A program made the translations under genes and the position numbers. From Mesodorylaimus sp. YZB2_4 (Eukaryota > Nematoda > Enoplea > Dorylaimida > Dorylaimidae): a stretch of DNA of 64,000 nucleotides. The notes below the pieces were generated by a model. The model saw nothing but the letters and a program-made list of their open reading frames with translations, searched no databases and was not told the origin of the DNA. Position 1 is the stretch's first letter. Each line of letters starts with the position of its first letter. Below are positions 23,789 to 33,700 of this stretch, in pieces. The DNA lies in the NCBI GenBank assembly GCA_030248295.1, contig JASANH010000104.1:372001-436000 (forward strand). The letters run 5' to 3'.

Positions 23789-26700
23789 ATGAGATTAAAA
23801 CCGAGTCCAGTCTCGCAAATTGTAAAACAGAAAAAAGGTAAGCGTTTTATTAGTCAGCTATAATTTGTATAACTGAAATAATATCCCCGGGAAATTATTT
23901 CATTCGGCGTAGGGTTCGACCGGGTCGAAGCCCGGCTATCGCATGTGCAGAATACTTTTAGCGGATGGAGAGTGCTCCTTATTTCCTCAGAAATAAAGAC
24001 AAAATTTCAGACGGCCAATCACATATTTCTTATTACATAGGTACTAAATGAAAACAAAACGAGCGAGCGTCTGAGCAGCCGAGTAATACATTCGTAAGTG
24101 CATGCACAGAATTATTAGTCATCTCCATCAGATAACCCTCTGGCCCGCGATCAAATTCCATTCCCCCCCCCCCCCCATCAGCATTTTCCTTATCTTCACG
24201 GGTCTTCTTTGCTAGATAGCTCAAGAAGATTGATTGGTTGCACGTACTGTTAGCATACGATGTTGGGATTTTGGGACCATAATTTTTCTGGATCGGGGTT
24301 TTGGCCCTGGGCGAACGCTAATTGGTAGGACCCATGGAATTACTGTACTATAGCCAGGTATAACGTTCAAATTCTAAATCCTGCAAAGATGGTTTTCTAT
24401 TTCAAATCAGCGTGTGTTGAATGAATTTTTACGAAATTCATTTGAATAGCACATTTCTTTGCTTCTCTAAATTCTCCTCTCCATCATGGCAGTGTCCACG
24501 AGACAGTGCATTGGCACATACTGTAGGACAGTACTGTGCACTCTTGCAAGGACATGAGTGCCTCACCATAGGCTCAAACTGACCAGTTGGGTAGGCTAAA
24601 CACGTACCACGGGAGGGAACCAATCACTACCTATTCATGTTCTGATACGTCATGATTTTATTAATCAGCAATCGCTAATATCGATCACCTAATATCGCTG
24701 ACTGCACTCATGTACTTTAGTGGGCTAGGCGGCTGAAATGACCAATGGGCCAAGGTGAACCTTTAGATCTTAAAAAGTTGAAATCCACGGTAGTAGCAAG
24801 GTTTCGACAAATTTATCCTTATTATCTGCTGCATAATTGACTTACTGCCAGCTGTTTTTTATGCCCGTGCCGTCTAGTGCGCTTGTTAGAGTAGTGTTTG
24901 CCATTTGAATCGGGAATTATTGTTATTGTCAGTGACAAAAGTATTGAGGAAAGGAACATTGCACGTTTGGGGGCTAGAAGTGAGAGCCCGCAATCACTTA
25001 CATCCCCATTGATATCATCCTGTAGCCCAGGATATAGTATGTGTGCAGTATCAGGACGTGATATCTGGGAAGGTCACCTGATACTGTATTGTGCTTTCCA
25101 TGGGGTATGTATGCATCACATCTCTGTCAAATACAGCAGCTAATGCTTGATGTGGAATCGACTTCCCGATCGATCGATGCTGATCAAGCCGAACTAATGG
25201 TCGATATCAGTTGTAAGATTGCGGATATATTGGACTCGGGATGACCAGAGCTGGTTCAGTTTTAGCTCCCTTGACTCAACCTGGTCGCCAGCCCAATGTT
25301 CGATGTGCTTTCGATGACTTGGCCTTTCCTGTTCGTCGAACTTCGGGTAGTCTTCACCGCTCATTCACTTTGGTGCACACAAGCAGAATGGAGAGCAAAG
25401 TTGTGAACGAGACGTTTGGCCAGCCGAAACGGTTATTGAAAAAGAAAAGTCCGATGCAAGTGTTTTGGCCGAAGCGATTGGATGGGTTGCGAGCAATGGT
25501 CGTGCGTGCAGGGAAGAGCGTGCACGAGGCACTGGAAGAGCCTCTGTCACTCGGTGGATTGATAAGGCGTAAGTGGGGCACAAATGGAGAGGTGGCGTTG
25601 GAACGGGACTGGTAGAAAGGAGCGACTGTATCTTATCCGCACACCACCATCGAATGATCGGACCTTGAACCTGCATCCCGATCCCGATTAGATCCAGCCT
25701 ATCCAACCAAAATATGAAATTTCAGCACGGATGCCGTTAGGACAGCCCAAAACTGGTCTGGGTCCTTGCTAGCATGGTACAGCCCTCCCCAAATGGGCAC
25801 AGGAGAACCAGCCAGCGCCTAAAGCGGGATTTTACATGGAGAAATAAGACATACAAATAAATGGATTTCCAGGAATAAAATGATACAGCGCATCAAGTTT
25901 AAATTTCCGACCCAGCTGTCGGATGGGGCTGGGAGCCGATCCGCACATGGGACTGGTCGATTGGTGCTGGGCTGCGTGTGCAGATAAGATATGCACGCCT
26001 CTTACATCAATCTAGAACCCTGATGATGGCAACCTGGACACTACACCGTACTTGTTAGACATCTCATGTACAGTATAATATTAGTTCAATCACATGAATC
26101 GATGCCCGACTATCGAGCGTTGTGGCTAGTTGGCAGGCTATTAACAGGACAGATACGCGTGTCTGACCTGGGCAGCCGCGTTTTCCCGTCCTGCACCCCA
26201 GCATCGACCGATCCGACCCTAGGCCTGGATCCTAGGGCCTAGATCGGTCTGATCCTAATCCGATCCGGCCGGTTCGCTTCGAGAAATAAAAGATTTGTGG
26301 GGACGACATACAGTATGTAGCACTGAGTCCTCACCAACCTGTTCTGTTTCCTCGCTATCACTCTCTGCCAGACCACTCCAAAGGGCATAGGAGAGTTAGC
26401 CAGGGCTTAAAGCAGGATTAAAAGCTGATTTGAAAGCAAAAAAGGGTTTTTTCATTTTAGTATGCCACCCTTATCATTTTCCAGCAGATAAAGCGCGAAA
26501 CATTTTAGTTACAAATCCAGCAGTCGGATCGGATCCATCCCCCTCGAATCAGCGGATCAGTCGATGCTGGCCTGCACCTTGTTCTCCACCCTCCACACAT
26601 ACTTACTGTAATGCCTGATTTTCAGCTATCGGGCCCAATACGAACGAGCAAGTTGCCATGATCAGTTTGGCTGCCGCACTCAGTCGTCCTTCTGTTCGAG

Positions 26701-27468
26701 GTGCTCCAATCGTTGGACAAACTGGTCTCTCTAAAGCATTGAAATCCAAGCCGGATTCTCACATCAATCCTCACCAGCCGCTTATGCAGGTATGATTCCT
26801 GATTGGTCCATTCGCAACCGAGGGGATCTCAGGGACCTGCTCCATCTTCGAAGACCCAAGCACAGACACAAGGCCAACATGGGTTTCGCTCGGAAGGGCT
26901 CGTATAGCCGCGACTTGGCAAGTCACTGTCCAAAGCAAACAAGGAGTTCTGGTAATCCATAATACCATTGCCCATAAAACTTAGAGTGGCTGAACCTTGA
27001 GTTTAGCGCGTAATTCAAATTTTTGACATGAGATGCTTTTCTTACATGAACAGTCAGTTCAATTAAACGCTTATTTTGAGCAACTGCTTTCGGGGCCCAC
27101 ATCTTGTTTTGCCATTATTTTATACACACTCATGAGCTCATATTAGTGCCATATTGCACTGCTGTCTTCCCTATTGCTGACAGCAACCTGGAATAGTCCC
27201 TCGCCCGTGTGCCCGTACTTGAGCCCAGTCCTAAGGTCATGTTTGCCATCTGAGTCATGCCCGATCGATTGCGCGTGTGGTCAGTCAGCGCGACCCTCTT
27301 CCATCTCTTGCTGACTCATCTCATTAGCATACACCTCGATCGATGTCCCCTGTCTTTTTTCAGCCCCTGGTCGTGACTGACGGCGATATCTTGGCGCAGG
27401 AGCAACGGGTCATGGATGCGAGGACGCGTCTGGAATTCGCCCTGAAACAGTTCGATATGAGCCTGTGA
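23789..27468 (+). CDS. MBD2/3-like NuRD subunit lacking a recognisable MBD
   Basis: Exons 25260-25568, 26626-26789 and 27364-27468 carry the conserved C-terminal half of MBD2/3. They show LAFPVRRTSGS, MQVFWPKRLDGLRAM, the block GPNTNEQVAMISLAAAL, then VGQTGLSKAL, and the coiled-coil end PLVVTDGDILAQEQRV...RLEFAL. In MBD2/3 these parts bind the histone deacetylase core and p66 of NuRD. Exon 1 (23789-23837, MRLKPSPVSQIVKQKK) is tentative: phase fits and its donor is good, but the acceptor before 25260 is not pyrimidine-rich. The alternative start is ATG 25241 in the same frame. The total is about 208 aa, and neither model contains a methyl-CpG-binding domain. Two MITE copies lie in the second intron. 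Confidence 0.8.
25670..25970 (+). mobile_element. GATCC-rich MITE, copy 3 (degenerate)
   Basis: It lies in the intron 25569-26625 of the MBD2/3-like gene. It retains GCATCCCGATCC at the left, GGCACAGGAGAACCAGCCAG and GCGCCTAAAGCGGGATT inside, and GGTCGATTGGTGCTGG at the right, matching copies 1 and 2. The left edge is approximate. Confidence 0.55.
26198..26570 (+). mobile_element. GATCC-rich MITE, copy 2 (hAT-like, intact ends)
   Basis: Terminal inverted repeats are CCAGCATCGACCGATCC on the left and GGATCAGTCGATGCTGG on the right. It is flanked by an exact 8-bp direct repeat, CCTGCACC (26190-26197 and 26571-26578), the target duplication length of hAT transposons. At 373 bp it has no coding capacity. 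Its right end lies only about 48 bp upstream of exon 3 of the MBD2/3-like gene. Confidence 0.85.
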
Positions 27469-28577
27469 TCAGGGAGGAGTGTGTATTTGTGTGCGGGCGC
27501 CTTGTAGGGGCCAATCCGAATAGCAAACACTTTGCTTGACTCTGTTCCAGGCCCTTGGAAAACATTCTCGGGCCTACTTTCTAGCCGGTGCTCGTTCGAG
27601 GCAGCTGTCGGTTCGTGTCAGTTGTAGAAGCTAGACGGCGCCTGGTCGTGCCGGCCTTGGCTGGACTGGCCGATGGACAAACAACATCGATTTCTCTTCT
27701 GGCCGCTGATGAAGCGTCTAGTAGGCGAAAAGCCGGAACCGTCTTCCACAATAGTGTACCAGGTGCGTGCTGTTACCTCGGCCACTTTTCTATTTCAAAA
27801 ACGGCCCGTTCGCATTGCTCATCTCCCATTTCCTGACTCAGCGTAGGCACTGACCCGTGCCATGCGCCCCTCATGATGACCGTGGCCACGGTCAGCCAAC
27901 AGCTGCCGTGCTGAGAAAATGGGCGCGAGGTCGCGTCGAGGCCAGCTGCTCGCCCAAAACCAAATTACTCTCAGCCAAGGTCGATGGTGTCCTCGACAAA
28001 GGCAGTCCTTTCCTTTATTTCATTCAATCCATACACATATACTGTATAATATCGTGCGCATACAATTCGGGCCCAGCATACAATGCGCCTCTGTTTTAGA
28101 AATCAGGCATAAAATTGTGCTAAAATCCAATTTTCATGCACTTATCATAATCTATGCAATATAATCATTAATACGCACACCAATCAGTCAATCATGACGT
28201 CGATAATAAATCAATTCTCATTCATATACGCATATAATAAAAATGTGCTAAATTCTTCAATATAACCGCACGCGCACAATGCACCAGCACATTACACGCA
28301 CAAGCGTATTGGCTATACTAGGCAAATACTTATATACTCCGTTACTGATTTCCTTATCACCGATCCGTACATGTCGGCTGCTCGTAAAATCGTAAGCTAT
28401 ACTACGTAAGTGATAATACACCGATAACGCATTATGTGCACAACATTATGCAAAAAAGGACACAAAAATGAAAAAATTCAGAGAAAATTGATAGACCATT
28501 AAAAAGATGCGAAATGGAATGTTGGCGATTTATTACTTTCCCGCCAATGTCTAACACGCGTATATTGCGTCGCACAC
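27469..28577. other. intergenic between convergent MBD2/3-like and MEX3 genes
   Basis: It is AT-rich in its second half. It probably contains the 3' UTRs of both convergent genes. No exon-like or RNA-like feature was recognised; the open frames here have no family resemblance. Confidence 0.4.
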
Positions 28578-31500
28578 TCACACACCAACCACTTCCGACC
28601 AAATCGAACCCAAGCACGACGAGGCCAGCGGCTCGACGCTCAAGCTGTTCGGTGACTCACCCCCCACCGACCACACGCCCTCGTCCTGGTCGCTCGAGTA
28701 GGCCATATTGAAACGGGCAGTGGCCGACTTATTACTGGCAGTGTTCGCAGCGAAAACTGGAAGGCCCTGGTTTCTATCCGTAGCACCAGCGCTCGCGAAA
28801 GTGCACCAAGCGTTAAACTGCTGAAAAGGACACCAAATCCAACCTCGCTCACTCGCTGCTGGGAAAGTCAGACGAATCAGATAAGACCCTCCCCTAATTC
28901 CCACAAATGTTCTCTCACCTGAGTGCCCAACGTGGCAGCCGGCTCTGCATTACTGTAACTATTCCCGACGAAATAGGCATCGGCCGAAGCGCGGCGTTGT
29001 TCGATACTAGCCGCCGAAATGGTGAACGGGTTGCAATTCGATGACATAGACAAGGCCCTGGCACCCGAGCCCAAATAAGAAGGGAGCGAGCCAGAGTTGA
29101 CCGAATCGATTGAAAACAAACTGGCTCCATTGGCCATGGTCGAATCGGGCGTGTTCGTGTCCGAATTGGTCAACGTCGTATCGATGCCATTCAAATGGAA
29201 ATCATTGGCCAACACACTCGATCGCTGACGGCCCTCGCTGCTAGTCTCATCGTCGAACGATTGCGACTGGGGTGTGCCGATCGTGGTCGACGGGTAGACG
29301 CCCGTACGATTGGCAATGTGCGTCTCGATCTCCTTGCGGGCCGCCTCCACATTCTCCGGCAATCCCGTCACTTCGAAAGTTGGATCCTTCTCGCGCGATG
29401 GTGTGATGATGTAGGTGTGAGTCTGCTGTTGAATACGCTTAATGGTGGCTCCTTTCGGACCAACCACCAAGCCAACGACCTTGTACGGAACGCGCACATA
29501 GGCTGTCACGTGACCAGGAGCTGGGACACCACCCTAAAATGGGAATCGTATGACTAAACACACGGGGCAGGCAACTGAGAAAAACCAATTTTACTTGACT
29601 ATGACGACGTGAAGCGCGAATTTGTGTAAAATGGTCAGCAGCCGACAAAATCTCGCGTTTCGCCGCCTCCACATCGTCCCGACGACCAGTGACTACGAAA
29701 ACGGGCTCTTCTCCACGTACCGGCGTTTTGATATAAGTATTGGTTTTGGCTCGTAAAGCTTTAATTTTGCATCCTGAAAAGTAAAAGATCATTTCAAAAA
29801 CGAGACACGTTGGCTGACTCAGACTCGGCTCGAATCTTATCTCGGCGTCAGCTATCACCAATTTCAGCCTACTGCTTCGAAATTAATCCACTGCCAGTCG
29901 ATGATAAGACACAAGTACTCCAAATAGTCTCATTTTTCCAGCCCTCCCTCTGGACACTCATCAATCCATCACTCCTTGTATCAGATGAGAAGTACTGCGC
30001 TAATGCGGGACGGCTCGAGGGCTGGGTCAAACGTGCTTTTACGCATTTCTTTACGGCTTTAGCGCACTATAAAATGCTATCTCTGTTCGCCCCGGCACAG
30101 ATCCAAACAACAAACCTATCACATCGCCTTCGCTTCGTGCCAACCGAGTCTGGCACGACCAGGCAGCCGTCAGCGAGATTAATAAAACTTTAGTCAACTG
30201 GTCACACACTGGCCCAACCGAACATAAAAAGCCAATCCTAAACTGCGCCAATCCAGTTTCGAGACAATGCCCATTATTTATCGCCCCTAACAAACCCCGC
30301 GAGTAGTTCGTCTTGGTGCTACTGTATCTGGACGCCTGGTTTCCCTCGTTGTCATTATGTAACATAACATGTGCCTACGTGAGCGGGGAATATTGGCAAA
30401 GAACATCAAAACACGTTTGTCGTCATCGTCGCGTCGGCCCTTGTCTGTGACGCTACTGCAAATGAATCAGGAACTCGCCGCGGCGAATCGATCGAAAGCG
30501 TACTCTCATAATGCCTCGCCTCCCGTCCCTGTTTACTACTGTCCCTTATTATGGAAATGATGTTGCAAAAGCACCAGCACTAACCAATACTCTTCGTCCC
30601 CGCAAACCGCAGGACACAACCGAGACAAAGACTAGTGTCCACCGCGGACACCAGCTGACCGAGGAGGGCGCGTTAAAGAAAAACATCGAAGACTAAACGA
30701 CGAAACAAAAAGTGTACTCGGCACTAAATGGTTCGAAATGCAAAAACGCATTCGGTTCGTCTGGCTCTCGAGCCTGGCTCGACGACGTACGACTAGGCCG
30801 GACTGGCGAGAGCTTTATTGTAAAAATAGCATCCGCAGCGCTGTTGGTGTCTGACCAACGGTGGAGGACGGAGGCTGGCTCCTCGTACACATGTGCGCTT
30901 TAAAGAATTTCAAGGCACGAGAGCAAAAAGCGTAAATCTTCAACTGCTGGCTGAGTCTGAGAGCTCGACGCCGCCTGTCTCTGCAACTTCAATTGTAAGC
31001 AGGCTAGTCTACTCGTGACGTTGACGGCTAGACGCCTTAGTTGGTAAACGCCCGCCCGCCGCCTATTCTATTGCAACAATCTTGTCTTCTCCAACTGGAA
31101 ACAAACGACTGCACCGAAACAGGAAACGACCGGGTGTGCATTGATTGAACGTATATGCATCCCTATCTGTTCGTCGCGACGTCTCAAAACTTGTCTGGCA
31201 GTCAAAACACTGACTGACAGTCTGCATATACGTACAGCACCGGGCCGCCCCTCGCCAGACAGACGTCCGTCGCCTCGAGCAGACATCCAATTGCGGCGAA
31301 ATCGATCAGGCGCTCAAATTTTTTTGCCAAAACTGAATCAAAACACGCCAACAATGGATAAAGAGTTTCCAAGTGCGGTTAGAAAAAGTGTTCATGAAAA
31401 TGACACAATGCATGCGCAATACTCGAACCAATACGACTTTGCAGAGGTACGCATTACGCAAATGTTTGGGAGGTGAGTGAAAAAAAAGAAAAAAATTTTA

Positions 31501-31982
31501 CCTTGACGGCCGACGATTTCGGCCACGTGTTCCGAACTGGGTACCGGCACGCATTCGGTCGTATTTTGCGAACGTCGACGCGCCAACAGACCCAACTGAT
31601 TCTCGCCGTCCTCGTCCATACCATTGGCCGCGGCGGCTGCAGCAGCAACTGCGATAAGGGCCGAAGCAGCAGATGCCGAAATAGGAACCAAATCCGATGC
31701 GCTTTTGTATCGATGATGATCGTAGCTATCGAAATCGACGGGCGATCCACTCTCATCCAAGTAGCCGCGACGGGGATTCAAATTGAACATGGACAATTCG
31801 TAGGCCAATTGCTGCATGGTCGAGGCACTGACGTTTGGTTGGTGATATTGAGAAGATGGCGAGGAACTATGCAGATAATTTTGAATATGTTGTTGCTCGT
31901 CGCCACCGTCGGACCAGATCGACGGGTTGATGACGAATCCGTTGGTCAGGGTTGGTTCGGCGTCCGAATAGAAGCCCGGCAT
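28578..31982 (-). CDS. MEX3-family RNA-binding protein, two KH domains, no RING
   Basis: Four coding exons (31502-31982, 29595-29773, 28919-29533, 28578-28820) close to 505 aa. The KH1 domain starts at the end of exon 1 ([11 protein letters not shown]) and continues in exon 2 ([20 protein letters not shown]). KH2 is in exon 3 ([32 protein letters not shown]). Both GxxG-type loops are present, and spacing and sequence are diagnostic of MEX3. The N-terminus has a polyalanine tract. MEX3 proteins bind MEX-3 recognition elements in mRNAs and control translation in early embryos and germline. After KH2 come about 200 residues of Ser/Asn-rich sequence ending EVVGV, with no Cys-rich RING finger. Intron 1 is long (1,728 bp). 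A 5' UTR splice acceptor lies 13 nt before the ATG. Confidence 0.93.
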
Positions 31983-33700
31983 TATCGGCTATCGGCTAAA
32001 AGAATTGAGAAAAGGAGAATTGGATGAGAGGCGCCAGCCAACACGCTCAAACGTGAAAATGAGGAGAGAAGGGAAGGTTGCAAGGGGTTTGCGGTACGCG
32101 CGCGGACACTAACTACGTCGTCCTAGGTGAATGGGCTAAAGAACAGGAAGGTCAGCCCATTCGCCATAATGCCCAACAGACAACAAAGCGCCTCTTCTCT
32201 ACTTTATGCGCGGGTAGGGAGAGCAGCAGCTGTCGTCCTACCCACCCCCGCCCCGCCACTCCAACACAAGGCGACTGTCCGCGCCGCGCCCGAATAATGG
32301 TCTTTGTGCTTAGGCCAACAGCAGACACACACTGGCGCCGGGCCCCCGCCCAAGGACGAGCACGTGACTCCTCGCCGCTGGGCAGCGTCCGGCCGACACA
32401 GCGCCCTCTGCAGCCAATCGACGACAACCACTGTTTACGTTTCATAAATTCAAAATGCCCCTTTCTTCAAAACACTCCTCCCCTCCCGCCAGCCAGCGAC
32501 GCGCCCGTCTCGCGCCAAAACTGCGCAATCGATACGAATGTGCCCGCCACTTGTTTGCCCGCCCACTCTCAAGGGTGACTGCGAAAACGGTGTACAGCTC
32601 AAATATGGCTTGGCCAGTGAAAAACTCAGTGGCCACGGGAAAAACGCGTATGCTCTAGTTTTTTTGCGGTCAAGAGGAGCGAAAGGCGTGCAAATAGACA
32701 CCATCTTCTTTTTTTATGTACAAGACAACAAAAGTCAGTGTTTTCTGTTTTCTTTATGACATGAGCAGCCTTGGTGTGGCCAAGGCCGTCCCGTCCACTG
32801 TACACAGGCCCATCTGACACATGTACTAGGACGGGTGTGCCGAGGTTGGCACTGACAAGGCTGTCTTGTGTTGTGTTCTTTCTTTCAAACACCACGGCTG
32901 GATGCAGAATGTTGTATAGCGTTTTTTGTGCCTGGATTGCCCCTAATATGGTGCATCTTTGGCGCCCACTTTACACCGTACTGCATCTGTGTCACACCCT
33001 CGCCTCAGACGTACTTTACATTCCCTCATGAGACCTTTTGCTCTCTTCTCAGATCTACTTTACATTCCTTCATCTGACTTACTTTACGGCCCATCTTAAG
33101 ACCTACTTTTACATTCTCTCCACAGACCTCCTTTACACTTCTCGTCAGATCTACTTTACACTGCGTCCTCATTGCCAGACCTTCTTCACACTCTCTCACA
33201 CGACCTACTTTACATTCTCTCATCAGGCGTACCCTACACTGCGCTACTTGATTAGACCTATTTCACACTCCTTCAGACCTGCTTTACACCAGACCAATTC
33301 ACTGCGTCTTTTTCAAGCTTCTCCCTCACTGTTGACGCATGCCCGCGGTACCGCCACTCATGTAAGCCACACTTTTACACATAGGCATTCCTGCTCATTT
33401 GCCTTGTACACATTGACACTTTCTTTCTAAGACACTAATAAGCAGCGTTTCAAATGAGCCTTCCCATCGCGCATCCTGCCCTTGTAAAGCAACAAGAAAC
33501 TATCGATCCTCTCTCGACACGCTCCTACTTTTTTCTAGTCTGGCTTTTTATGCTGTCCCGCTTCATAATGAGAAGTGATGTTTTTGCACGTCTCGAGTAG
33601 GGCTTGAGACAAGATGATTGCCACGATAGGCCACGTATCTTGTGTACATACTGTTGTGATACACACACTAGCTACAGTAGCTAGGACACATATCAACCCC
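31983..33700. other. region upstream of MEX3, with a minisatellite-like repeat
   Basis: It contains the 5' UTR intron acceptor of MEX3 and GC-rich sequence at 32100-32450 that may be its promoter. The degenerate tandem repeat is listed separately. No further gene was supported. Confidence 0.4.
33000..33300. repeat. degenerate tandem repeat (CAGACCTACTTTACATTCTC-like unit)
   Basis: About ten imperfect copies of a 25-33 bp unit containing GACCTACTTTACA followed by TTCTCTCAT-type sequence lie head to tail. A long open frame across it (33038-33430) is a product of the repeat. Confidence 0.75.

Noticed and set aside
25350..25610. alternative frame reading EKEKSDASVLAEAIG inside the MBD2/3 exon
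   Set aside because: It looks protein-like, but the other frame carries the MBD2/3 blocks VFWPKRLDGLRAM and LAFPVRR and joins the next exon in phase.
33038..33430. 130-codon open frame
   Set aside because: It runs through a tandem repeat whose unit happens to lack stops; composition is repetitive with no domain.
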